Source: Apus apus (Eukaryota > Chordata > Aves > Apodiformes > Apodidae). Taken from it: 64,000 bases of DNA. How positions within the stretch are numbered: position 1 is the stretch's first letter; the number at the start of each line of letters is the position of its first letter. The notes below the pieces were generated by a model. That model saw nothing but the letters and a program-made list of their open reading frames with translations, was not told where the DNA came from and searched no databases. Made by a program: the position numbers and the translations under genes. The stretch spans positions 16,507,501 to 16,571,500 of the forward strand of contig NC_067287.1 of the NCBI RefSeq assembly GCF_020740795.1, given 5' to 3'. Of this stretch, positions 39,250 to 50,120 are shown piece by piece.

Positions 39250-40967
39250 CCCACGATGCTCCATCTTTCTACACTTGCACCCTCCATTTCTCTCCACTTC
39301 AGGTAGGCACCATCCCCCACCACTGCGTGCCTGTTCCCTCCCCACTGCTGGGTCACCCACACCACCTCATCATCTTCCTGCTTGGGCCACCTGCTTCCAT
39401 CCCAGCCAGACCAACCCAGGAGATGGAGGAGGCTGGGGTTCAGCAGCATTGGGTGCTCATGTGGGGATGGTGGGACTTGGATGCTGCTTGTCCCTAGGAA
39501 AACAAGGGTCACAGGGGATTCTTTCTGGGGTCCTGGTGCCTGGTGTCCATAAGGAAGGATGGGGGCATCTGCCATGGAGACACTCCCAGACCCCCATCCA
39601 GGCAGCATGTAGGATGCAGGTTTTGCAGGTCCTTGGGCTTTGGGCTGGATGAGGGTTTTGGGGTATGATGCACACCAGGCAAAAGGCCTTTTTTGACCTC
39701 ATCTCTATGACCCACCCTGAGAACTGAGCCCCTCCAGTGCCCTAGACACGCTGTCCACTGCTAGCCATGTGCATGGTGTAGGACCCATATGCCATGGCTG
39801 GCAAAGCCCTTCACCCCCTCCACCTGTGGTGGCCCTGAAGCTGCCTGCTTCATGGACAGGACTCACTCCTGGGCCATGCTGATGGGACTGCTCAGCCCAG
39901 TCACCTGCACCTGCCTCCACTCACCCACTGCCTGGTGAGTCCTTGCTGGTGATGGGTGGGCACAGCTCTGGCATCCACCATGGCATCTATTTAGGGATGA
40001 ACTGGGGAGAGGGGAGCTGGCCCTCATGCCAAGCTGCTTCCCAAAGGTAATGATGGTTTTTTAGGGTGGTAGTGGGGAATGGATTCGGGACAGTCCGTTG
40101 CTCACCAGTTCCCCCAGCAGTGCCCAGCTGCTCCATAGAGAAGGTGACTGAAAGTGGTGTGTTAACTACACCAGACATGGAACCCCCACCATTTTCCCAT
40201 CATGGTGCCTTTTCTCACCCCATCCCTGATGCCCACAGGGGTGGCTGTGTTAGGAGCTGCAGGGGGGCCACCAGGGCCAGCCCCCCCCCATCTCCAACCC
40301 CAGGACTTGGACACCAGATAGGGGTCAACACAAGACCCTGCTGTCCCCCCAGAGTTGGTCAGAGGGCTGTGCCACAAGGTGCCCAGCCCAGCATTGGTGC
40401 CTGCTGGGGAGTTATGGCCTTGCACGCTCTCTTGCCCCACAGGCATTGACCGATCCTCACTCTGAAGACACCAGGGAGGTGGCCCTGGGGCTGTGGAAGG
40501 AGGCTCAGGCCCCAGAGGCTCTCCAGGGGGAGGACCTGCCTGTCCACACTGGTCCTGGGACTCGTCTTGAGTCTGGGGCCAGATCCTGCCAGCCTCGGGG
40601 AGGCAGGGAGTGGGGAAAAGGGGGCCCGGGGTGCCTCCTGCCAGTGAGCACACGGTGGTGCTTGATGGGCACAGTGCCAGAGGAGCCCTGCCATGCCCGC
40701 AGCTGGGCATGGGGACCAGCATGGCTTCGGGGGACTTGGCCAACCCACTCCCACCCTGCTGCTGGATTTGAGCACTTCAGCCATGGCTCCCTTACCCTGG
40801 TGAGCATGATCCTGCTGGCTGTGCCCCATGCCTGGTAGCGTGGGCTCAGCTGCACACACAGGCTTGTTTGTTGTAGGGTCACTCGGGGCCGGAGCTCCTT
40901 GGAACAGGTGCAGTCTGTGCCAGAACTGGTGCCAGGATGGGCACTTGCATGGGGACCCTGTGCACAT

Positions 40968-40982
40968 TGTGTGTGTGTGTGT
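40968..40982 (+). repeat. Short (GT)n microsatellite
   Basis: About seven GT units, immediately before the two opposed poly(A) signals. Confidence 0.8.
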
Positions 40983-40983
40983 A

Positions 40984-40989
40984 TTTATT
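40984..40989 (-). terminator. Poly(A) signal AATAAA, CYP27A1 side
   Basis: Plus-strand TTTATT reads AATAAA on the minus strand, in the context AGCAAATAAATACACAC, followed by an (AC)n run. It is the first canonical signal found downstream of the CYP27A1 stop at 42276, giving a 3' UTR of about 1.3 kb. Confidence 0.55.
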
Positions 40990-41010
40990 TGCTGGTCTGT
41001 TCAGCCTTGT

Positions 41011-41016
41011 AATAAA
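41011..41016 (+). terminator. Poly(A) signal AATAAA, PRKAG3 side
   Basis: GTAATAAAGCAGCC is followed within 30 nt by a T/G-rich stretch (CTGCTGTCTCGCCTTTCTGGGG). It is the first AATAAA downstream of PRKAG3 on the plus strand. Confidence 0.6.
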
Positions 41017-42275
41017 GCAGCCTGCTCCAGGAACTGCTGTCTCGCCTTTCTGGGGTGCAGCTGGGCATGGCAGCTCCAAAGACCTAGGCTAGGGAGAGGG
41101 TGCTGGCTGCTCAGCAGGGCTGGAGGACCCAGCCTGGGATGCCAGCTAGGGTGGCATGGGCACAGGGTGACACCTCTGCCCACATGGGTACAGTCAGAGG
41201 GAGGGGGGGACACAGGGCATGCAGACTTGATAGCTCCGTAATGGTGGTGGCGTGTGGGTCCCCTCAGGGATGCCCTAGGAATGGTAGCCTTGGTACTAGC
41301 AAGGTTTCTGCCTGCTACTTCCCTCAGTTCAGCCAGGATCTCCAAGCAGCAGGAAGGTGAGGAGAGTTTGCTGTTAGGGGACCCCATACCCTAGCCCTCC
41401 AGGAGCATGGGCAAGTAGCAGTGCATCCTCTGCCTGGGGCAGCTGCCAGCTCTGAGCCCCTGAAATGGCCCTGAATATCAGCCCCATGTCTCTGCACAGG
41501 GACTGGGGGAGCTGAGCTGATCCTGCCCCTGCTTCACCTGGGGCAAGTCCTGCCCCTGTTCCTGTCACCCCGTATCAGAATCTCAGTGAAATAACAGCTG
41601 ATAGTGAAAGGTCCCAGGGCTGGCCCTGCCAGGGGACGCGATACCAGCACCGGGTGGTGACAGGCCTCTTCCACAGCATGGGGGACATGCTGTGTTATTG
41701 CTGCACTTGCTTGCCCAAAGCCACGGCTAGACCCATCCCTCGGGACCAGGTGCAAATCCCAAACCCCCACCGGCACCCAAGCCTCTCCTTGGAGGCAGGA
41801 GGGAAACAGAGACAGAGAAGTGGCTGAGGACAAGGTCAGCTGTTCAGAGAGGACCCAGACATCCTGACTCCAGGCACAGATCCACACGCAGCTACACAAA
41901 GACAGGATGAAGGAGACATTGAACGGCTGCAAGCCCCCTTCCCACTTCCACCCCCCAGCCCAGCAGAGCTTCTGGGGTCCCCAACACAGCCCAGCTGGGC
42001 ATGGGATGTGGGGGACACAACCCCTTGTGGCATGTGAAAGGCACAGCAGTTCCCCAAGCTGCCTGCTGATTTGGGGTAGGGGGATACTAGTGCCCCAGGG
42101 GCAATTTGGGTGCAACCCTTGTCCCCCTTCCATCTTCCCCACAGTGGGGTAGGGAGCATCCCAGCCCAATCTGGGCAGGGGGTAGGTGCTGGGGTGGGTT
42201 TTCCTTCCTGCCCCTCCTCGTAGGGCAGTGGAGGTCTCCACTTGGCACCCAGGGTTGGGGGGGATGGCCACACAG

Positions 42276-45200
42276 TCAGGGGGCCTCTGGGCGAGCAATG
42301 AACTCCAGGTTGATGGGCTTGTCAGCCACCAGGACGATGCGGGACACAGACGTCACCACCACGCCACGGGGGTCTGGCCGCACCTCAAACGCCTGGATGA
42401 TCTGTGGGGAGAAGGGGGGTGACAGTGCCACAGGGATTCCCTGGGGCCCCCACCCCAGCTCATGGCGAGTTACCTGGGGTGGAAGGGTCTCTACTTACCC
42501 TGGCGAGGGCCAGGTGCATCTCCAGTTCAGCGATGCGACGGCCGACGCAGGCACGGACCCCGTAGCCAAAGGGGATGGAGCTGAAGGGGTGGTGGGGAGA
42601 ACCATGGCCCCGGAGCCAGCGCTGGGGCAGAAACCGCTCGGGCTCAGGGAAGTAGGTCTCGTCATGGGACATGGCATAGTGTGCCAGAACAAAGAGGGTC
42701 TGTGAAGTAAGAAGGGAGGAGATTAATGACCATGTCCAACCCCACTGAGCGCAGCAAGGGTCCCCAGGGCATGGCCCCCACTCACGTTCTTGGGGAAGAG
42801 GTAGTCTCCGATGACAATGTCCTTCTCATAGAAGACCCTGGCGTTGGTGGGAACCACGGGGTAGACCCTGGGATAAAGGGAGAGTTACCTGGGGAGCAGG
42901 ACCCACCTGGAGGACGCCAGAGGGAGACAACTGCAGGCAAGACACAGGGGAGCACCTCCTGCGATTCAGCAGCTCTGTCCCTCTCCCCAGGGAGGAGGTG
43001 GATGAAGCCCTGAGGGACTGAATCCAGTCCTGCACCCTGCTTGGCTGGTGCACCCCCCAGCGTGGGGGGAGAAGGGACTGCCCCTGGGGAAGGGGCTGGT
43101 GACCAGGGCCCTGGGGCAGGGAAAGGCTGGGCTGTACCTCAGTGTCTCCTTGATAATGGCGCGAAGCATTGGCATCTTGGGGATATCCTCAGCACCAGGA
43201 AACCGGTCAGCAGGCACAACAGCTTTCAGCTCCTGGTACAGGGCCTCCTGGATATCCAGATCCCGGGACAGGTGGTACAGGGCCCAGGACAGAGTGTTGG
43301 AGGTCTGGGAGAGAGAAATGCCATGGGGAGTGAGGGAGATAGGGCCAGTACCTGAGCAGTCTTGTTCCAAGCATGCACCAGTACAGCACCAGACAGCCCC
43401 TGCTCTGGTCTGTAGAGAAGCCAGGAGTGAAGGGCAGTGAGCATGGGGGAAACTGAGGCAGGGAGCAGAGCAGGGAGCAAAGTGGAAGACAAAGGCTGTG
43501 CTGACTGATCATTGAGGGTTTGCTCCTGTCGGGTATCAGAACTCCAACCACCAGCTGACAGCTCACAGGGGCTGGGGAGTGCAGCTGAACATGGGCCCAT
43601 CGTTTCCCCCACCCTGGCATGGAGCTCGGGGGATCCCCTGGCTCTCACCGTGTCCACGCCGGCCAGCAGCAGCTCGGCCACGCTGCCGTAGACCTCGTCC
43701 AGGCTGAGCCTGCCACTGGCCAGCAGGTAGCTCAGGTAGCCAGATACCTCCTTGCCCCGCTCTACCTGCCCCTCCAGCTCCTCCATCTTTCGGTCAATCA
43801 GGGTCTTGCCTGCAGGGACAGACAGTAGGACCCAGCGCTGACAAAGTGAGGGTAGCCAAAAGAACATGTGGTCAGAGACTGCTCCACTTTTGAGGATCCT
43901 TAGGGAGTCAGATCTCACCATGCCAGGCCCCCATAATCAACCACTCACCAAAGGCAAAGATGGTGTCCCAACTGTCCAGGTAGCGGTCCCAGAAGGGCAG
44001 GATCTTGCGGCTCCATCGGGGCAGGACAGTGGCGAAGATGGAGTTCTTGAACATGAGGTTGATGGAGTCGATGAAATGCTGAGTCTCAGCAGGGACCTGC
44101 TGCTTCAGGCACCCAATGCGGGTCTCGAAGAGGATATAGGAGATTCCTGTGGGAGACAGGCCACATCCAGACCCCCATGGGGATGGAAATAGCGGGCAGG
44201 GGCAAGGGACAGGACCCCCCTACCTTCCAGGGCAAAGCGGTAAAGCAGGTTGGCCACGTCCCCCACCAGTACCCCCGAGGGGCTGCGGCTCCGCTCGTCC
44301 CGCAGCCGCACCATCAGGTCTGACACCACCTCCCCAATGGCATCGGCGTACAGCACGGCCTCCGAGGGCTTCAGCAGCCGCTTGTTGAGGACCTGGCGCA
44401 GGCGGTACCAGCGCTCCCCTTCCCTGCACAGGGATGGGGCTCAGCGCCAGGCCACAGAGCAGTGGCTGGCAGCAGTTTCCCAACCCTTGGGTGCATCCTC
44501 CCCACAGCAGGTTGGAACCACCCTGGGGACCTTTCCACCCTCCGCAGCCCTTCTGTTTGGAGGCGATAGGCTGCTTGCAGGAGAGGGAGTAAAGCAAGCT
44601 GCCACCAGGGCTGTACACCCAAGGAAGGGACAGGAGCTGCCTGTCACCCCACAGAGCACAGCCTGGAAAGGACTCACTCAGTGAAGGGTCCGTAGGGCAG
44701 GCGCCGGGTGTCTCGATGCTCCTTCCACAGGGCCATGTCGCTCCGCATGGGGTACTTGCCCTCCTGCCGTAGCAGCTGCTCCAACACCACCGGGCTCCCG
44801 ATGTTGATGTTCTCATAATGCCCGAAGGTCGACTTCCAGATAGGGCCGTAAATGCGCCGGGACATCACCTGTGATCCACCAGAGTATGGCAACGTGAGTG
44901 GGACAGGGCCATCACTAGGGCTGGATCAGTCCCTCCCTGCCCCAGTACTGCCCTGCATGTGTCCAGCATGCTCTATGCCCATGCTGGGGAACCCTCAGCA
45001 CCAGCTGGGCCCAAGCACTCGCCTCTGACCCACCAAGCTGGCACCATCCTTGAAGTCCTCTGCAGGTGATTTGGTCAGGTGTCTCCAGGAACAGGTGCCC
45101 TGCCAGCACTAAGCACACTAGGCACTGACCCCTGGGGCAGGCTGTCACATCCCTCACCCACCCCAGAAATGCATGGGGGGCCTGGAGGGTCTTTTGGGGA

Positions 45201-47144
45201 AGCAAGGCCAAGAGGGGACAGCAGGGACAGGGACAACCATCCAGCACAGAGCTCTGCTGAGATGGTCATTGCAGTGATTGTCAGCAGGTCCAAGACCTGT
45301 GGCTTCCAGCATGGCCCCAGCTCTGCTCAACCCAGGGACAACAGTCCCCATGTGCGTCCTTGAACCCCCCATTCGATAAGGGTGGTTAATGATCAGTGGT
45401 GGGAGGGCAGCAGGACTTGGCTGCTCCCAGGGCAGGCTTCCCCCCCTGTGGCCACAGGCTCACAAGCCAGCTGTGGGATATCTACCAGCCCTGCTCCGAG
45501 CTCTGCCAGCCACAGTTCCCCACTCCTTGGCTGCAACCAAGGGTGCCATGCTTGCATCCCTGCTGGGCAGCACTGTATCTCCTAAAAACACCCTTCGGGG
45601 GGGAGGTGGGCACCCCTTTGCAAGTGGATCTGCACAGGGCCACGTCCAAGGGGTGCTTTCCATCCCACCTGGGCCCTGCCAGAACACTTGCAGAGAAGGG
45701 CCAATCCTGGGGGGCTGTGAGTGACCTTAGCAAGGAAGCCCTGGTCCCCATTCCCAGCGGCTGCAGGGATGCACGTGGTACAATCTCCCTTGGTGACTGA
45801 CTGTATCGCAGCCTGCGCCCGGATTCAGCTGGATTCGTCACCACGGGGAGACGTTCCTTGTGCGTGGTGGCAGGAGGAGGGGGAGGGACGGGCGCCCCAG
45901 TGCTGCAGGCAGCTTGCTGGACGAACGTGCTGCGTGGGGCGGCAGGCAGCTGTGGGCCCAGGTTGAAGCCTGCCCACTGGCATCTGCTGGCAGCCAGGAC
46001 CTGACATGGTGCAGGCCTTGCAGAGCAAGACTGAGAGAAGCTGGAGCTGCTGGAATCTGGGAAAAGGCACCTCTGGAGCATGTGGGGATCTGTCTGTGAG
46101 CCGGGCCGTGTTTGGAGCCTCAAGGGCAAAAGGGTCCAGCAGGGAGCTCCTGTGCCTGCCCCCTGAGATCCCACTGCCCTGTGAAAGCCCTTTCTCCAAA
46201 CAGCAGTGCCCAGTGCTCTGCGGTGCCAGGAAGGCCTGGTCCTGCATCCTCCTCCTCTGCCCGGTCAGAGCTCCACGGCACTGGAAGATGCCTCCTGGCT
46301 CACGGCCAGCCAAGCCCATTGCTTGCTTCATCCGACGTATGAGGAAGCGTTGACAGAAGAAAACAAACACTTCTGCCAACCCCTCCCCTGCCAGCCTGGG
46401 CACCATCTGCCCAAACACCTGCCTGGCTGCCTGCCCCCAAAACCACAGTCCCTTCAGCTTGTCACAGCTGGGGCAGCTCAGGCTGCCCGGGGATGCCAGG
46501 ACCCCGTGCGCCGCCCGTGAAACCTTTGCCTGGCCGGCTCGGGGATGAGGGAGAACCCTCCCAGGGCCACCTGGTTCTGTGCTGGCCCCGATCTGCGCTG
46601 CTGGTCCTAGCATCACCCGGCAGTGCAGGGGTGCTTCCCGCCGCCCAGCCCCTCCTCTCCCGGCCCCACCGCCCCCACTCAACTCCCTGCCGTCACCTGT
46701 GGGCTGCTCCCCTCCCCCGGAGCCCACCTCACCCTGCACGCACCCACTCCCTCCCTTGAAAAGCACCCTTCAGGCAGCCTACCCAGGAGCCCCTTCACCC
46801 CGCGCTCTCCTCCCAGCCCCCCCGACTCCCACGCACCCGTGCAGAGTCCCTAGGCCCCCACGAACCCCCAGCCCCCCCCGCCGCCCCCGGCCCGGGCTGC
46901 CTCAGCGCACCTGGAGCCGGTGCGTGTGCAGCAGGTAGCCCCGCAGGAAGAGCCAGACGAAAGTCCGGAGCAACCCCGGCCCCGGTAGCTCCTCCGGTCC
47001 CTTCAGTCGCGCCGGCCCCGCCGCCGCCGCCGCCGAGCCCCCGGTCCTGCGCGGCGGCCCCGGGCTGCTGCGCGGCGGCGCCGGGCGGGGGCTCAGGAGC
47101 AGCGGCAGCAGCAGCCGCCGAGCCCCGCCGCTCGGGCCCGCCAT
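42276..47144 (-). CDS. CYP27A1: CYP27A1, mitochondrial sterol 27-hydroxylase, nine exons
   Basis: Exons in transcript order: 47144-46911, 44868-44678, 44423-44224, 44146-43949, 43809-43649, 43304-43138, 42867-42786, 42699-42499, 42401-42276 (stop TGA 42278-42276). All are GT-AG and in phase, giving 519 residues (human 531) and the human exon number. The start [17 protein letters not shown] is arginine-rich with no early acidic residue, as expected of a mitochondrial transit peptide. P450 hallmarks are present: I-helix AGVDTTSNT (about 324-332), K-helix ETLR (381-384), the PERF-type segment [10 protein letters not shown], and heme motif [12 protein letters not shown] with cysteine about 462. 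It also matches [20 protein letters not shown] and [10 protein letters not shown]. The enzyme takes electrons from ferredoxin, 27-hydroxylates cholesterol and bile-acid intermediates in the inner mitochondrial membrane, and can 25-hydroxylate vitamin D3. The gene converges on PRKAG3. Confidence 0.97.
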
Positions 47145-47340
47145 GCTCCGTCGGCAGCGCACGGGACGGGGCGGGGCGGGGAGGCACCGGAGGTGGTGGG
47201 GGGCGGCACCAGGGGCGGTACGGAGGGCGGCGATGGGGCGGCAACCGAGCACCGGTACCGGCACGGCGCGCCGGTAGCTGAGCATCGCGCGCCGGGTACC
47301 GCGCACCGGGTGCTGAGCATCGCGCACCGGCAAGCGAGCG
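46840..47340. promoter_or_regulatory. CpG island and promoter of CYP27A1
   Basis: This is a strongly GC- and CpG-rich block covering the first coding exon and about 200 bp upstream (on the minus strand). A GC-box array (CGGGGCGGGGCGGGG, 47166-47180) lies just beyond the start codon. No TATA box was seen, so transcription probably starts at dispersed sites. Confidence 0.65.
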
Positions 47341-47940
47341 TCACGCATCGGTAACTGAGCATCAGTCGCCAGGTGTTGTGGACTGGCAACCCGCCCCGGT
47401 GCTGACTGCTGCTCCGGGGTATCGGCTGGTGCACCGCAGGGACTGGGCACCAGGCAGCGCATATCGGACACCTTGTGCCAGCTACTGCACACCTGCCACT
47501 GGGCCATGGATACCGGCTGCAGCGTCCCGGGAGCTGGTCACAGCACACTGGGCACCACGTGCCGTGCACAAAGTACTGTACAGCAGACTCTGCTCAGCGT
47601 CATCACCTTGCACCCGGTGCCAGGTGTTTGGAGCTGGCATCAGCAGTACCCGGTGCCCCGTGCCCTGCACAATGGCACCATGCACCAGGTAGCTGGCACC
47701 TGACACTGGCATGGCAGGTACAGCACATCTGGCACAATATAGTGTGTGGCACCGGCACTGGTACCAGCACCAGGTCCTGCACACCGGGCATTGCAAATGG
47801 GCAGCAGGGCCTGGACATGGCTCAGTGGTCACCAGCACTGGCACTGGGTACTGCACTGGGCACCACACGTCGTACGCCAGCACCAGCATTGCACTCTGGC
47901 ACTGGGTACTGCATCCCAGACCTCGCACACTGCAGCGGCA
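47240..47940. repeat. Degenerate short-period repeat upstream of CYP27A1
   Basis: Variants of GGCACCGG, GGTACTGCAC, CACTGGCAC and GCACCAG recur for about 700 bp with a rough period near 10-20 bases. Examples are CACTGGCACTGGGTACTGCA near 47836-47855 and CTCTGGCACTGGGTACTGCA near 47893-47912. Near the gene the units are CpG-rich (GCGCACCGG); farther away CG is replaced by TG or CA, as expected of methylation decay. It looks like an old minisatellite. Confidence 0.6.
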
Positions 47941-47944
47941 GCAG

Positions 47945-49005
47945 GGCCACTGGACTGGCCCTTCAGAGTTTCTGCCCTTCCTGCCCTGAGCCCTCCTACC
48001 CTGTCTCCATCTCCTGCCTGTCATGCCCCTATCCCTGCCTCGTCTCCCTGCAGTGCAGGGTGGTGCCCTGGGGAGCTGGGTCCAAGCTCTCGCAGGGCCT
48101 CTCTCAGCACCTCCTCCAGATGCTGACAGCCACGAACACAGATAGGATGCCCAGACAAGACCTGATGCGCCCAGTGCAGCTGCTGGCAACATCACCAGGA
48201 GCAGGTTTGGTTTGCCTTCACACCAGGGAGACCATGGTACCAGCTCCTGCCTCAACCTGGTGCAGGCCAAGCTGTCCATCCCACAAACAGTGCTCTGCTG
48301 CAGCTGTGTCCATGGCCATGGGTGCAGAGCATGTTCCCTGTGGCCAGCCTGGCAAAGCCACCAAGTCCTGGGGATGTGGGACAAGGTGTTCTCTGCCCAG
48401 GCACCACTCCTGGGACATGCACCATGCCTCTGCCTGGAACATGCCAGTACTGATCATTAACCTCCCTTATCGGGTAGTGGGTTCAAGGTCCTGCACAGGT
48501 TCCCAGGTTGGGCAGGCACCTCAGAGCCCCATGAGTGGATGCTCCTCAGTCCTGCCTCACTGGGGAACGGGGAACATCCCAAGCTGGACTCCACGCTGGT
48601 GCTCTCTGCCAGTGGGGCCGGGGCTGGCGATGCAGGATCCGGGCACCCCTTTGCTTGCAAACAGCAGTCAGGGGACCCCAGGCGGGGCCAGCCAAGCCTG
48701 AGCGCCTGCCGCCATCTCATGGCTGTTCACAGCCAACTCTGCAGCTCGCCCTGTCTCAGCCCAGAGCGGGGTTCAGCGGCAGAGCTCAGGTCCCAGCCCT
48801 GCTCGGGGCTGTCCAGCCTGGCACCTGCCACCCTGCAGCTCTTGCTCCCCGTGGCAGGGGACGTCTTGGCTGCTCCCAACCTGCTGTGGCCCTGTTTCCT
48901 GGGGAGTGGGACCTCACCACCTCTTTCAGTTTAAAATTATTACTGCTTACAAAACCAGTAAAAACTACAGGCCTTGTTAAAAAGTCCCTCTCGATCTTCC
49001 TGACA
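47945..49005. other. Intergenic, no gene recognised
   Basis: Unique sequence, moderately GC-rich. A 408-codon plus-strand frame (47475-48701) crosses the repeat and this region, but its product is low-complexity and resembles no family. Confidence 0.5.
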
Positions 49006-49797
49006 GAATCATAGAGTCACAGAATGGTTTGGGTTGGAAGGGTCTTAAAAGATAAAGTAGTTCCAACTCCCTTGCCCATGGATCAGGGACACCTGCCACT
49101 AGACCAGGTTGTACAAAGCCCCAAACAACCTGGCCTTGAAAATTTCCAGGGAACTTCCCTGGGAAACCTTTGCCAGTGTCTCACAACTATCACACTCAAG
49201 AGTGTCTTCCTATTATCTAGTCTAAATCTACCCTATTTCAGTTTGAAATCATCCCCCATTTTCCTATCACTACATGCCCTTGTAAAAAGTTCCTCTCCAG
49301 CTTTCCTTTAGCTCCTTCAGGTGCTTGAAGGCTGCTACAAAGTCTCTCAGGAGCCTTCTCCAAACTGAACAACCTCACTCTCTCAGCCTTTCTTCATAAG
49401 AGAAGTGCTCCAGTCCTCTGATCATCTTCATGACCCTCCTCTGGACTCACTCCAGAAGCTCCATGTCCTTCCTGTGTTGAGGGCTCCAGAACTGGACACA
49501 GTACTCCAGGTGGGGTCTCATGAGAGTGGAGCACAGGGGAAGAATCACCTCCCTGCTGGTTGTGCTTCTTGTTTGCAGTCCCATATACAGTTAGTTCTCT
49601 GGGCTGAGAGTTGCACATTACTGGCTCATATACTGTTTTTCATCCACCAGTATCCCCAAACCCTTCTCCACACAGTTGCTCTCCATCCATCCGTCCATCC
49701 ATCCATCCATCCATCCATCCATCCATCCATCCATCCCTCCATCCAATCTCCAGCCTGTACTGGTACTGACTTTATCCCGATCCTGCTGCAGGACCTC
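49006..49797 (-). mobile_element. CR1 LINE, 3' fragment with internal microsatellite
   Basis: The 3' terminus (complement) at AGAATCATAGAGTCACAGAA is followed by the CR1 body: GGTTTGGGTTGGAAGGGTCT, CACTAGACCAGGTTG, CTCCAGGTGGGGTCTCA, TTTTCATCCACCAGTA. The element continues after the CCAT array with CAGCCTGTACTGGTACTGA and CCTGCTGCAGGACCT, so the array lies inside it. It is 5'-truncated and non-coding. Confidence 0.88.
49681..49745 (+). repeat. (CCAT)n microsatellite inside CR1
   Basis: About 15 CCAT units with single interruptions (CCGT, CCCT) are bounded by CR1 sequence on both sides. It probably expanded from the short ATCC-like motif that CR1 carries at this point. Confidence 0.9.
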
Positions 49798-49809
49798 TCA
49801 CCTGCGGAA

Positions 49810-50120
49810 AGGCAGGCTGTATCATCGTGACTCTCCGGGCCGGTACCCCAGCAGTTCGGGTCGGGGTGTGGATGTGGGAGCACTGGCAGCCCGGTTCCTT
49901 CCCACTGCCGCCACTAGGCTGTGCTCCCCGCCGTCGGACCGCGGCAGCGGCGGGGCCAGCGGGGGTTCCGCCGGGGATGGCTGCCAGGGCTGCGGGGGAG
50001 GCCGTGCGGGAAAGGGAGGGGGATGGATGTCGGGTGAATCAGACCCCCCAGAACCGCCAGGCGGGGACTTCCGAAGGAAGGATGCCGCGGGGAGCCGAGG
50101 GCATTGCCGCTGCCAGGAAT
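49810..50120. promoter_or_regulatory. Isolated CpG-rich patch between CYP27A1 and WNT6
   Basis: About 300 bp rich in CpG (CCGCCGTCGGACCGCGGCAG; GGCCGGTACCCC) directly follows the CR1 copy and is far from any recognised first exon. No coding exon was seen beside it. It could be the promoter of an unannotated non-coding RNA, a distal element, or simply a GC-rich patch. Confidence 0.35.

Larger units (their letters stand above)
39250..41035 (+). other. Probable PRKAG3 3' untranslated region
   Basis: No coherent coding sequence follows the stop. The first canonical signal downstream on this strand is AATAAA at 41011-41016, implying a 3' UTR of about 1.8 kb. A short GT repeat (40968-40982) sits just before it. 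A shorter transcript using a non-canonical site is possible. Confidence 0.55.
40965..42275 (-). other. Probable CYP27A1 3' untranslated region
   Basis: Between the CYP27A1 stop (42276) and the minus-strand AATAAA at 40984-40989 no other gene was recognised. Open frames on the minus strand here (for example up to 254 codons, 42298-41534) have no family resemblance. Confidence 0.5.

Noticed and set aside
41534-42298. 254-codon minus-strand frame after CYP27A1
   Set aside because: It overlaps the end of the CYP27A1 coding region in another frame and lies in its presumed 3' UTR; the product has no family features.
47475-48701. 408-codon plus-strand open frame upstream of CYP27A1
   Set aside because: It is driven by the degenerate repeat, its product is low-complexity, it resembles no family, and several other frames are also open in this region.
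49405-49883. Open frames spanning the CCAT array (Ser-Ile-His-Pro repeats and the reverse Trp-Met-Asp-Gly repeats)
   Set aside because: They are translations of a microsatellite inside a CR1 fragment, not genes.
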